Below, in pieces: positions 1 through 7,126 of a DNA stretch of 9,588 nt; position 1 is the stretch's first letter, and the number at the start of each line of letters is the position of its first letter. Source of the DNA: an uncultured Christensenella sp. (GTDB lineage Bacteria; Bacillota; Clostridia; Christensenellales; Borkfalkiaceae); contig CAJMEI010000029.1 in assembly GCA_905212395.1 (NCBI GenBank), forward strand, positions 1 through 9,588. Reading direction: 5' to 3'. The notes beneath the pieces are model-generated. The model did no database searches. It saw only the letters and a list, made by a program, of their open reading frames with translations, and was not told where the DNA came from. A program made the translations under genes and the position numbers.

Positions 1-1039
1 ATTTATCTTCTTTTTCTCCCCACTGAATACCTGTTAAAGTATCGTATAAGTGTTGAGTAACTTCCCCGATTTTTCCGTTGTTGATTATGCACTTTTTGCC
101 TTTATAACAAAGCTCTCCGATAGGGGAAACTACCGCCGCGGTTCCGCATCCCCAAGCTTCTTCAAGCGTTCCGTCTTCCATAGCTTTTTCGAGTTCGTCT
201 ACGGATAAAAGTCTTTCGGTTACTTTATATCCTTCGTCCTTTAATACTTCTATGCAAGATTTTCTCGTAATTCCAGGAAGAATAGAACCCGAAAGCATAG
301 GCGTTACGATTTCTCCGTTTATTTTAAACATAACGTTCATCGCGCCGACTTCTTCTATATACTTTCTTTCAACGCCGTCAAGCCATAAAACTTGCGAATA
401 ACCTTGTTCTTCCGCTTTTTCGCCCGCTCTGTTACTTGCGGCGTAGTTTCCACCGCATTTTGCATATCCCGTTCCACCACGTACAGCTCTTACGTCCTGA
501 TCTTCTATCATTATTTTTACGGGGTTGATTCCTTCTTTATAATAACTGCCTACGGGCGAAGTTATTATCATAAAAGTTGCGTGTTTAACGGAGTGTACGC
601 CCAAAGTTTCGTCGTTACCGAACATAAAAGGTCTTATATATAAAGACGTCCCTTTTGCGCTTGGCGTCCAATCTTTTTCGGTTTCAACGAATTTAGTTAA
701 AACTTCCATAGCTAAATCTTCGGGAATTTGGGGTAAACAAAGTCTTTCAGCCGAGTTGTTCATTCTTCTTACGTTTTCGATAGGTCTGAACATTTGAACC
801 GAACCGTCTTTTTTACGATACGCCTTTAATCCCTCAAAAATTTCAGAACCGTAATGTAAAACGGTAGACGCAGGATGAAGACTAATATTCCCGAAAGGAA
901 CGATTCTTGCGTCGTGCCAACCTTTATCAGGCGTATAATCCATTATGAACATATGGTCGGTAAATATTTTTCCAAAACCCAAAGTAGCAGGGTCGGGCTT
1001 TTGTTTAGGACAAGCCGTTTTTTCAAATTTAATTTCCAT
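1..1039 (-). CDS. ilvE: branched-chain amino acid aminotransferase (IlvE), 3' end cut by window edge
   Basis: This PLP-dependent fold-type IV transaminase interconverts valine, leucine and isoleucine with their 2-oxoacids, using 2-oxoglutarate/glutamate. I translated 346 codons from ATG at 1039. The reading frame stays open to base 1, and family members of about 350-360 residues suggest only a few C-terminal residues are missing. Visible motifs are HYGSEIFEGLKAYR (residues 62-75), SLYIRPFMFG (132-141), the PLP-lysine segment RGGTGYAKCGGNYAAS with K194 as probable Schiff-base lysine, and EEVGAMNVMF (229-238). Near the end it reads LTGIQWGEKEDK, typical of the larger, eukaryote-like BCAT branch. 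An AAAGGAG ribosome binding site sits 7 bases before the ATG. It lies 188 bp downstream of the oxidoreductase genes, so it may be co-transcribed or have its own promoter. Family assignment is firm; preference among the three amino acids cannot be read from sequence. Confidence 0.93.
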   Translation of the reverse strand, partial: MEIKFEKTACPKQKPDPATLGFGKIFTDHMFIMDYTPDKGWHDARIVPFGNISLHPASTVLHYGSEIFEGLKAYRKKDGSVQMFRPIENVRRMNNSAERLCLPQIPEDLAMEVLTKFVETEKDWTPSAKGTSLYIRPFMFGNDETLGVHSVKHATFMIITSPVGSYYKEGINPVKIMIEDQDVRAVRGGTGYAKCGGNYAASNRAGEKAEEQGYSQVLWLDGVERKYIEEVGAMNVMFKINGEIVTPMLSGSILPGITRKSCIEVLKDEGYKVTERLLSVDELEKAMEDGTLEEAWGCGTAAVVSPIGELCYKGKKCIINNGKIGEVTQHLYDTLTGIQWGEKEDK

Positions 1040-1227
1040 AATAAACTCCTTTATTTAGTTTAATTAAATATGTAAGTAGGACTTTGCGTTAAGAGTGTTA
1101 ACGAGTTTTTACAATTTTCGTCTATCGCAACAACTTTAATTTAATTCTCTAACAATTGCCTATCAAAACCGTTTCGCGTTTTGCAGAATTTGCGAAAAAC
1201 CGAACGAACTTGCATATTTTTTTGTTT
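1040..1227. other. 188-bp intergenic gap between oxidoreductase gamma gene and ilvE
   Basis: I find no gene, tRNA or T-box motif here. The minus strand after the gamma-subunit stop has no convincing intrinsic terminator: short inverted repeats such as TTTCGC...GCGAAA are not followed by a T-run. Read-through from the upstream operon into ilvE therefore remains possible. The only structured element is the inverted repeat near 1087-1103. Confidence 0.5.
1065..1103 (-). promoter_or_regulatory. possible ilvE promoter with overlapping inverted repeat (operator candidate)
   Basis: On the minus strand, TTAACG (1092-1087) and TATTTA (1070-1065) are 16 bp apart and could serve as weak -35 and -10 boxes 26 bases before the ilvE start. 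The -35 candidate is one arm of a perfect inverted repeat, CGTTAA-CACTC-TTAACG (1103-1087). Such a layout would suit a repressor site, or a small hairpin in a read-through transcript. The boxes match consensus poorly, so this is a weak call. Confidence 0.27.
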
Positions 1228-1761
1228 TTATAAATTAGCTCCGATTTCCAAAGCCTTACGGTTAATTTCCATCATATCGGCGTGTTTTGCGGATATTACC
1301 TTTTTTAACGCGTCGCCGACAGATTCGCCCGTAAATTCGTTAAGCTCTTTTAAAACTTTTCCCATTATAATCATATTTGCAAGCGTAGGCATATTGTTTT
1401 CGCTGGCAAGCGCAGTTGCGGGAATGTAAAATACCTTTACGTCGTCCCTAACGACTTTTCTTTCGATTAAAGTTGAATCTAGGAAAATCATTCCGCCACT
1501 TTTTACGTTTTTTTCGAATTTATCGAGCGAAGGAAGATTCATTGCAATAAGTACGTCGGGATTGGAAACAATAGGCGAACCTACTAAACTGTCGCTTACG
1601 ATAACCGAGCAAGAAGCCGTACCGCCTCTCATTTCAGGTCCGTAAGAAGGAAGCCAACTTACGTTTTTGTTTTCCATTAGTCCTTTATAAGCTAAAAACT
1701 TACCCGAAAACAAAATACCTTGTCCGCCAAAACCCGAAAACAAATATTTAGTAGTAGACAT
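1228..1761 (-). CDS. 2-oxoacid:ferredoxin oxidoreductase, gamma subunit
   Basis: This 177-aa protein matches the gamma (PorC/KorC-type) domain of 2-oxoacid:ferredoxin oxidoreductases, a structural part of the complex that contributes to CoA binding. Seen directly: the glycine-rich N-terminal motif FSGFGGQGILFSGK (residues 8-21) and the family signature SYGPEMRGGTASCSVIVSD (39-57). Length is normal for a stand-alone gamma subunit. Its ATG shares one base with the stop of the beta gene (TAATG), and an AAGGAGG ribosome binding site lies inside the end of that gene, so translational coupling is likely. It is the last gene of the delta-alpha-beta-gamma cluster. Related names in use are korC and vorC-type; none is assigned because usage differs between organisms. 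Confidence 0.93.
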   Translation of the reverse strand: MSTTKYLFSGFGGQGILFSGKFLAYKGLMENKNVSWLPSYGPEMRGGTASCSVIVSDSLVGSPIVSNPDVLIAMNLPSLDKFEKNVKSGGMIFLDSTLIERKVVRDDVKVFYIPATALASENNMPTLANMIIMGKVLKELNEFTGESVGDALKKVISAKHADMMEINRKALEIGANL

Positions 1762-2516
1762 TATTTTGCCTCCTTTTCCGCGCTTCTGTCTTTATAAACT
1801 CCCAAAGGATAATAAGGAATCATTTTTTCTTCTATCCATTTAAGAGCGTTTTGTGGCGTCATACCCCAGTTAGTAGGACAAGAAGAAATAACTTCTACCA
1901 AAGAAAATCCTTTGCCTTCTATTTGGTTCGTAAACGCTTTCTTTATAGCCTTTTTAGCTTCGTTGACGTGTTTAACGTTGTCAACGGTAACTCTTGCTAA
2001 ATATTCGGGTCCTTCTAGTTCGGAAAGCATTTCGCAAACTCTGATAGGATATCCGCATAACTTTACGTCTCTTCCGTAAGGAGAAGTTTGAGTTACTTGT
2101 CCGGGAAGCGAAGTAGGAGCCATTTGTCCGCCCGTCATTCCGTAAATTGCGTTATTTATAAATATTACGGTTATGTTTTCGTTTCTAGTAGCCGCGTGTA
2201 CGGTTTCAGCCATACCGATAGAAGCTAAATCTCCGTCCCCTTGATAAGTAAATACTACCAAATTATCGGGGTCAGCTCTTTTTACGCCTGTCGCTACTGC
2301 GGGAGCTCTTCCGTGAGCGGCTTCTATCATATCGCAATTAAAATAATTATACGCCATAACCGAACAGCCTACGGGGGCAATTCCTACGGTTTTCCCTTCT
2401 ATTCCGAGTTCGTCTATTACTTCCGCTACTAATCTATGAATTATCCCATGCGTGCAACCAGGACAATAATGCAACGGAACGTCGCATAAAGCGTGCGGTT
2501 TTTCTTTTACTACCAT
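1761..2516 (-). CDS. 2-oxoacid:ferredoxin oxidoreductase, TPP-binding beta subunit
   Basis: This 251-aa subunit binds thiamine pyrophosphate, where the 2-oxoacid is decarboxylated or, in reverse, acyl-CoA is carboxylated. Key motifs: YCPGCTHG near the N-terminus (residues 17-24), GCSV (50-53), HGRAPAVATGVKRA (68-81), and the TPP/Mg motif running from GDGD (93-96) to NN (121-122), followed by YGMTGGQ (125-131). Family members bind TPP with this GDG-X(24-27)-NN pattern. An AAGGAGG site 6 bases before the ATG overlaps the last codons of vorB. The downstream stop overlaps the gamma-subunit start by one base. It pairs with vorB to form the catalytic core. Called VorA or KorB in different naming schemes; substrate specificity cannot be separated from 2-oxoglutarate-type enzymes by this subunit alone. 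Confidence 0.94.
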   Translation of the reverse strand: MVVKEKPHALCDVPLHYCPGCTHGIIHRLVAEVIDELGIEGKTVGIAPVGCSVMAYNYFNCDMIEAAHGRAPAVATGVKRADPDNLVVFTYQGDGDLASIGMAETVHAATRNENITVIFINNAIYGMTGGQMAPTSLPGQVTQTSPYGRDVKLCGYPIRVCEMLSELEGPEYLARVTVDNVKHVNEAKKAIKKAFTNQIEGKGFSLVEVISSCPTNWGMTPQNALKWIEEKMIPYYPLGVYKDRSAEKEAK

Positions 2517-2517
2517 A

Positions 2518-3576
2518 TTATACCTCCTTATAAGCCTTTTCTATTGCTTGTAAAACTTGTTCGGGAGTAGTTATCATTCCGCCTACTCTATTGCAAAGCG
2601 TTACGGGAACTTTACATTCCGTTGCGAGTTTTACGTCTTCTATCATTTGTCCCATAGAAAGTTCTACGCTGATAAAATGCTTAACGGTTTTTAACGCCTT
2701 TTTAAACGGAGCTTGCGGGAACGGCCAAAGCGTTATAGGTCTTATCATACCTACTTTTATTCCCTTTTTCCTTGCCTCGTCTATCGCGTTTTTAGATACC
2801 CTTGCGGTAATTCCGAACGCGCAAATAGCAATTTCCGCGTCTTCCATTAAGTATTCTTCGTACATAGTTTCGTTTTCTTCTATTTGCTTGTACTTTTCAT
2901 ACCTTGCGATATTAAGTTGTTCTAACTCTTCGGGAACGAGCGACAACGAATTTATTATGTTATGCGCCCTTTTCATTTGAGTTCCCGTAGTAGCCCAAGG
3001 CTTTTCGGGGGCGGGAGCAACGTCGAAATCAAGCGAAACGGGTTCCATCATTTGTCCCATAGTTCCGTCGGCGAGAATCATAGCCGTCATACGATATTTA
3101 TCCGCTAAATCAAAAGCTTTTATCGTTAAATCCGCCATTTCTTGAACGGATGCAGGAGCTAAAACTATCATATGATAATCGCCGTGTCCGCCACCGCGCG
3201 TTGCTTGGAAATAATCCGACTGACTGGGTTGAATACCGCCAAGTCCCGGACCGCCTCTTTGTACGTTAACGACTAAACAAGGTAAATCCGCGCCTGCCAT
3301 ATAAGAAAGACCTTCTCCTTTAAGAGAAATTCCCGGGCTGGAAGAAGAAGTCATACCTCTCTTTCCTGCGCTTGCAACGCCGTATACCATGTTGATTGCG
3401 GCAATTTCACTTTCAGCCTGTAAAAACGTTCCGCCTATCTTTGGCATTTTTTTAGCCATATACGCGGCAATTTCCGTTTGGGGCGTAATAGGATAGCCGA
3501 AATAGTGTCTGCACCCCGCTTTAATAGCGGCTTCGGCAATAGCTTCGTTTCCTTTCATCAATACTTTTTCTGCCAT
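2518..3576 (-). CDS. vorB: 2-oxoacid:ferredoxin oxidoreductase alpha subunit, VorB type (3-methyl-2-oxobutanoate)
   Basis: This is the alpha subunit, carrying the pyrimidine-binding domain of the TPP enzyme, 352 aa from the chosen start. It closely resembles proteins annotated VorB in Clostridia. Motifs: MKGNEAIAEAA (residues 7-17), GYPITPQTE (27-35), QAESEIAA (53-60), TSSSSPGISL (76-85), RGGPGLGG (107-114), and QPSQSDYFQATRGGGHGD (116-133). I chose ATG 3576 because the sequence AAAGGTGAT just upstream is the ribosome binding site. A TTG 15 bases earlier would add five residues that encode this site itself. The start is 4 bp after the ferredoxin stop. VorB-type enzymes act on branched-chain 2-oxoacids, but the KorA (2-oxoglutarate) branch is close, so substrate is inferred mainly from the ilvE and acyl-CoA synthetase neighbours. 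Confidence 0.93.
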   Translation of the reverse strand: MAEKVLMKGNEAIAEAAIKAGCRHYFGYPITPQTEIAAYMAKKMPKIGGTFLQAESEIAAINMVYGVASAGKRGMTSSSSPGISLKGEGLSYMAGADLPCLVVNVQRGGPGLGGIQPSQSDYFQATRGGGHGDYHMIVLAPASVQEMADLTIKAFDLADKYRMTAMILADGTMGQMMEPVSLDFDVAPAPEKPWATTGTQMKRAHNIINSLSLVPEELEQLNIARYEKYKQIEENETMYEEYLMEDAEIAICAFGITARVSKNAIDEARKKGIKVGMIRPITLWPFPQAPFKKALKTVKHFISVELSMGQMIEDVKLATECKVPVTLCNRVGGMITTPEQVLQAIEKAYKEV

Positions 3577-3580
3577 AATA

Positions 3581-3787
3581 TCACCTTTCAACTTTAATTA
3601 TGCAATCGGGACACATAGTAGCGCAAAACGCGCAAGCTATACATTTGTCGGGATTAACTGCTTCTACGGGATGATGTCCTTTTTTGTTTATCTTATCGTT
3701 AGATAAAGCTAAAACTCCTTTCGGACAAACGTCCACACACAAACCGCAACCTTTACAGTTATCGGTTTTAAACGTTAATTTTGCCAT
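3581..3787 (-). CDS. 2x[4Fe-4S] ferredoxin-type delta subunit of 2-oxoacid oxidoreductase
   Basis: This 68-aa protein carries two complete CxxCxxCxxxCP clusters: C11/C14/C17/C21 and C49/C52/C55/C59, with an extra Cys at 62. It is the electron-carrying subunit that passes electrons between the TPP site and soluble ferredoxin. I chose ATG 3787 because AAAGGAG sits 9 bases upstream. A TTG at 3817 would extend the protein by ten charged residues that overlap this ribosome binding site. It precedes vorB by 4 bp, in the common order delta-alpha-beta-gamma. It could be called korD or a vor delta subunit. Confidence 0.92.
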   Translation of the reverse strand: MAKLTFKTDNCKGCGLCVDVCPKGVLALSNDKINKKGHHPVEAVNPDKCIACAFCATMCPDCIIKVER

Positions 3788-3822
3788 AAAAGTTTTCTCC
3801 TTTATTTTTTCGGGCAAGCCCT

Positions 3823-4485
3823 TTATTTTATTTTCTTTTGCAAATTTAAAGGAAACAAATTTTCTATTTTATCCTTTAAATCGTCGTATAGGTCGGTTTT
3901 ACAAGTTGTAAGCTTTAATTTTACTCCGCTTATTCTTTCTAATTCCCTAGCGTATTCCATACTTTTTATTACTTCTTCACTAGTGGTTTCGTTCCCTAAA
4001 TTAGAATTGTTTATTAAACCCGTAAATCTAATTCCGCCTGCGTATTCTATTTCTCTCATAACTTCTAGCGTAGATAAAGCGTCGGGAGTTAAAGGTCTGA
4101 ATTTGTTTATTACCATAAACATTTCGTAATCGTTTTCTTCTACGATTTTAGGAGCAAGTCTGCCAAGCGCCAAAGCTCCCCTATCGTCCCCGCCTATATC
4201 TAAAACGCATTTAAGACTTTTATCGTCCGTTATCGCGTACATATCTTGCGGAAGCGCAGGTATATCTAAATTCGTGTTGGCATAGTCCGAAACGATTAGC
4301 CTTATATCTCTTTTTTTAAAATCTTCGCTACTGTCTTTACTGCGAAAGTAAGGATTTACTATGTCTAAATCCGCAACGGCGACTTTATCGTAACTGTCTT
4401 TTAAATCGAACGCCATATTTACGGCTACGTTGGTTTTACCGCTACCGTAATGACCGCATAGCAAAGTTATTCTTTTATAATTCAT
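3823..4485 (-). CDS. P-loop ATPase of unknown function in the oxidoreductase operon
   Basis: This 220-aa protein has a Walker A loop, GHYGSGKTN (residues 11-19), an early acidic motif DLDIVNPYFRS (39-49), an LDIGGDDRGA segment (95-104) that could serve as Walker B/switch II, and INKFRP (126-131), reminiscent of a nucleotide-base-recognition loop. The overall layout suits the SIMIBI/CobQ-MinD-like class. The loop lacks the KGGxGKT signature lysine of ParA/MinD, so a partitioning role is unlikely. Its ATG shares one base with the stop of the synthetase gene (TAATG), and it ends 35 bp before the ferredoxin gene, so it is clearly part of the operon. A role in maturation or metal/cofactor delivery to the oxidoreductase is only a guess from location. 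I do not recognise a characterised homologue. Confidence 0.82.
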   Translation of the reverse strand: MNYKRITLLCGHYGSGKTNVAVNMAFDLKDSYDKVAVADLDIVNPYFRSKDSSEDFKKRDIRLIVSDYANTNLDIPALPQDMYAITDDKSLKCVLDIGGDDRGALALGRLAPKIVEENDYEMFMVINKFRPLTPDALSTLEVMREIEYAGGIRFTGLINNSNLGNETTSEEVIKSMEYARELERISGVKLKLTTCKTDLYDDLKDKIENLFPLNLQKKIK

Positions 4486-6779
4486 TAGAGCTTATTCCTC
4501 ATTATTTTTCCGCTAACGGTTTTAGGTAACTCGTCCTTAAATACAACTATTCTGGGATATTTATAAGGAGCGGTTTTTTCTTTAACGTAATTTTGAATTT
4601 CTTTTTTCAATTCTTCCGTACCTTCAACGCCTTTAACGAGAACTACGCTTGCTTTTACTATTTGTCCCCTAACTTCGTCGGGACAAGCGCTTACTCCGCA
4701 TTCCAAAACGTACGGAAGTTCCATTATAACGCTTTCTATTTCAAACGGTCCTATTCTGTATCCAGAAGATTTAATAACGTCGTCTACTCTTCCTACGTAC
4801 CAATAATAACCGTCTTCGTCGCGCCAAGCGGTATCGCCCGTGTGGTAGTAACCGTCGTGCCAAACTTCTTTGGTTTTAGCTTCGTCTTTATAGTATCCTG
4901 TAAACAATCCGCAGGGAACTCCGTTTTTAACGTTTACTACTATTTCTCCCGTTTCTCCTACGGGTACGCTCTTTCCGTCATGGTCGAATAAGTCTATGTC
5001 GTATATAGGCGCGGGTTTACCCATTGAACCTATTTTATGCGGAGCGCCTATCATATTTCCTATTATCATAGTGCTTTCCGATTGACCGAAACCTTCGTGA
5101 ATTTGTAGACCCGTAAGTTTTTCAAATTGACGGTAAACTTCGGGATTTAACGCTTCGCCCGCAGTCGTCATGTGCTTTACGGAAGAAAAATCGTATTTAG
5201 ATAAATCTTGTTTAATCATCATACGAAGCATAGTGGGCGGAGCACAAAAAGTAGTGATATGATATTTTGCGAACATAGGCATAATTTTTTCGGCGTCGAA
5301 CCTGTCGAAATCGTAAACGAAAGTAGCCGCTTCAGCTAACCATTGTCCGTATAATTTACCCCACATTGCTTTTGCCCAACCCGTATCGGAAATAGTAAAA
5401 TGTAATCCTTCGGGGTCAACGGCGTGCCAATATTTTGCCGTATGGAAATGCCCTAACGGATACTTATGGTTGTGAACAGCAATTTTCGGATATCCGCTAG
5501 TTCCGCTAGTGAAATACATAAGCATAGTATCGTTTCCGCAAGCAGTATCTTCGGTTCTATCGAAATGAGTGGAATACATTTTGTATTCTTCGTCGAAATT
5601 TCTCCAACCTTCTCTAGTCCCGTTTACCATTATTTTAAGGGTAAGGTCGGGACAGTTTTGACACGCTATATCTATTTGATGAGCGGTATCTCCGTCCCCC
5701 GTACATACTATAGCTTTTACTCCCGCCGACTTGAAACGATATTCGAAATCGTGTTCTTGTAATTGATATACTGCGGGGATTGCGATTGCGCCTAATTTAT
5801 TTAAGCCAAGCATTGCGAACCAAAACTGATAATGCCTTTTAAGTACAAGCATTACTCTGTCGCCCTTTTTAATCCCCAAAGATTTAAAGTAGTTTGCCGT
5901 ACGAGCAGACTCTTTTTTCATATCCGAAAAAGTAAATCTTCTTTCGGTCATATTGTTGGAAACGTGTAACATTGCAAGTTTTTCGGGGTCTCTATCAGCG
6001 AGAGCGTCTACCAAATCGAATGCAAAATTAAACTTTTCGGTATTTTTAAATTTAATCGAAACGGGCGTGCCGTTTTCGTTTTCTACTACGTCGATAAACT
6101 TTTTGTAAATTCTGTCTTTTTCGTCCTTGACTCCCGTTTTCTTGTCCTTTATTTCTTTCGAAGAAGAACTTGCAAGTTCGGGAATAGGCTCTCCCGACGG
6201 ATTTAATACTACAGCATAGAAATCGCAATCTTTTCCGTTTACGGCTATCATTCCGTGCGGAGTGGAACTATCGTAATAAATAGTATCACCCGGTCCTAAT
6301 ACTTCTTTATGAGTTCCGACTTGAACCATTAAATATCCGTTTATAACTATATCTAATTCTTGTCCGTCGTGAGTCGTAAGTTCTATGTCTTTATATTGAG
6401 CTTCGTCGTTATATACGGCTTTTACGAATAATGGCTCTGCAATACGGTTGCGGAATGCGTAAGCCATATTGTAATAAGTCATTCCGTGCGCTTTGCTGAC
6501 TATTTGTCCCGCGCCGTTTCTTGTTACCGTAAAAGCTTTTAATTCGGGGCTATAACCTTCTATAATATCGGTTACGTTTACTTTTAAAGCCAAAGAACAA
6601 CGGTAAATAAAAGCAAACGTTAAGTTACTTTCGCCTTGTTCGCATTTTTGATATTCGTCTAGCGATACGTCCGTTTTTAAAGCCATATCTTGCTGTGAAA
6701 GACCTTCTATTTCGCGAAGTTCTTTAATTCTGCCTGCAACTTCCTTGATTTTTAAATCAAGTCCTGTCATCTGTTCCAT
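4485..6779 (-). CDS. HTH-cupin-acyl-CoA synthetase fusion (MACS type), copy 1
   Basis: This 764-aa three-part protein begins with an XRE-type helix-turn-helix (about residues 11-70; LSQQDMALK...VSLDEYQKCEQGE). A cupin barrel follows (about 115-192), with likely metal ligands H137, E141 and H175 in HDGQELD and STPHGM. A Lys/Asp/Ser-rich linker (193-225) joins a full AMP-forming acyl-CoA synthetase. That domain has the ATP loop YFTSGTSGYPK (422-432), GFGQSES (563-569), YHTGD (645-649), hinge GRVDDVIKSSGYR (663-675) and catalytic K758 in PKTVSGKI. Known medium-chain synthetases (ACSM/MACS) share this loop and activate short branched or medium-chain acids; the domain here looks intact. It is the first gene after the T-box at 6803-7075, with GGAGG five bases before ATG 6779. 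Regulator fusion suggests self-sensing, but DNA binding is unproven. Confidence 0.9.
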   Translation of the reverse strand: MEQMTGLDLKIKEVAGRIKELREIEGLSQQDMALKTDVSLDEYQKCEQGESNLTFAFIYRCSLALKVNVTDIIEGYSPELKAFTVTRNGAGQIVSKAHGMTYYNMAYAFRNRIAEPLFVKAVYNDEAQYKDIELTTHDGQELDIVINGYLMVQVGTHKEVLGPGDTIYYDSSTPHGMIAVNGKDCDFYAVVLNPSGEPIPELASSSSKEIKDKKTGVKDEKDRIYKKFIDVVENENGTPVSIKFKNTEKFNFAFDLVDALADRDPEKLAMLHVSNNMTERRFTFSDMKKESARTANYFKSLGIKKGDRVMLVLKRHYQFWFAMLGLNKLGAIAIPAVYQLQEHDFEYRFKSAGVKAIVCTGDGDTAHQIDIACQNCPDLTLKIMVNGTREGWRNFDEEYKMYSTHFDRTEDTACGNDTMLMYFTSGTSGYPKIAVHNHKYPLGHFHTAKYWHAVDPEGLHFTISDTGWAKAMWGKLYGQWLAEAATFVYDFDRFDAEKIMPMFAKYHITTFCAPPTMLRMMIKQDLSKYDFSSVKHMTTAGEALNPEVYRQFEKLTGLQIHEGFGQSESTMIIGNMIGAPHKIGSMGKPAPIYDIDLFDHDGKSVPVGETGEIVVNVKNGVPCGLFTGYYKDEAKTKEVWHDGYYHTGDTAWRDEDGYYWYVGRVDDVIKSSGYRIGPFEIESVIMELPYVLECGVSACPDEVRGQIVKASVVLVKGVEGTEELKKEIQNYVKEKTAPYKYPRIVVFKDELPKTVSGKIMRNKL

Positions 6780-6802
6780 ATCATCCTCCGTTTTTTAGGG
6801 GA

Positions 6803-6848
6803 AAGAAAAAAACAAGCTCGCCCCAAAGTTAGATACTTTGAGACGAGC
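6803..6848 (-). terminator. T-box-controlled intrinsic terminator, copy 1
   Basis: On the minus strand, GCTCGTCTCAAAGT (6848-6835) pairs over 14 bp, with two G-U pairs, with ACTTTGGGGCGAGC (6829-6816) around a 5-nt loop. A T-rich tract (TTGTTTTTTTC) follows. It competes with the antiterminator for CTCAAA. The ribosome binding site of the next gene lies directly after it, so terminated transcripts lack the whole operon. Confidence 0.95.
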
Positions 6849-7075
6849 ATTTTTACCCGCGGTACCACTCAAATTGCAGTATTTAACTGCCACTTACGGA
6901 ATCTATCAATCCCTACGTTTTAACGCAACGCTTTTCGGGGAGATTCTACGGAATTTCTTCTTTCTTTCTCCCGACTCGGAAGCTACAAACGTTTATAAAC
7001 TAACTTAAAGCTCTCACCTGACGCTTTTTCTCTGGAAAGTATCGTTTATAAGTTCTCTTCGTCATCGTCTTTATG
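6803..7075 (-). promoter_or_regulatory. T-box riboswitch leader (complete) controlling the synthetase-oxidoreductase operon
   Basis: The RNA (minus strand) begins near 7075. Stem I shows a kink-turn-like base (GACGATGACGAAG with CTTCCGAGTC), helix TTATAAAC (7051-7044) paired with GTTTATAA (7000-6993), the AG-bulge sequence CCAGAGA (7035-7029), and apical loop CAGGTGAGAG (7020-7011). A stem II region (GGGAGA...TCTCCC), a stem III hairpin GCAGT-TAAAT-ACTGC (6890-6876) and the T-box core GTGGTACCGCG (6868-6858) follow. TTTGAG (6873-6868) pairs with CTCAAA (6842-6837) in the antiterminator; the same CTCAAA is also used by the terminator. T-boxes bind a specific uncharged tRNA and then allow read-through. 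The specifier loop is not canonical: GTA (6986-6984, valine) fits best by position next to the lower helix, but GTT or TTG in the same loop cannot be excluded. Confidence 0.93.
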
Positions 7076-7081
7076 CTCGCT

Positions 7082-7110
7082 ATTATATCATCACGCAAAA
7101 AATTTGTCAA
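7082..7110 (-). promoter_or_regulatory. consensus sigma-A promoter for the T-box leader
   Basis: TTGACA (7110-7105) and TATAAT (7087-7082) are separated by exactly 17 bp, a perfect match to the vegetative promoter. The predicted start is near 7075, just before stem I of the T-box. The -35 box begins only 16 bp after the stop codon of the upstream paralogue. Unless the T-box is overridden, this promoter should be strong and controlled at the level of termination. It is the only consensus promoter I see in the window. Confidence 0.92.
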
Positions 7111-7126
7111 CTATATTTAATTGTTT

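Noticed and set aside
392..1063. Two short plus-strand open frames (392-643, 875-1063) over the ilvE region
   Set aside because: The minus strand carries a continuous, motif-complete aminotransferase here; the plus-strand products look like shadow translations.
2591..2980. 129-codon open frame on the plus strand inside vorB
   Set aside because: It is antisense to a clearly conserved gene, has no ribosome binding site, and its product shows no recognisable motif; it is a by-product of codon bias.
3812..3821. GGGCTTGCCC hairpin between the P-loop ATPase gene and the ferredoxin gene as a terminator
   Set aside because: The stem is only four base pairs with a two-base loop and is followed by A-rich, not T-rich, sequence on the transcribed strand.
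4593..4991. Plus-strand open frames antisense to the C-termini of both fusion genes (also 7142-7549)
   Set aside because: Their resemblance to each other only reflects the paralogous genes on the opposite strand; there is no independent coding evidence.
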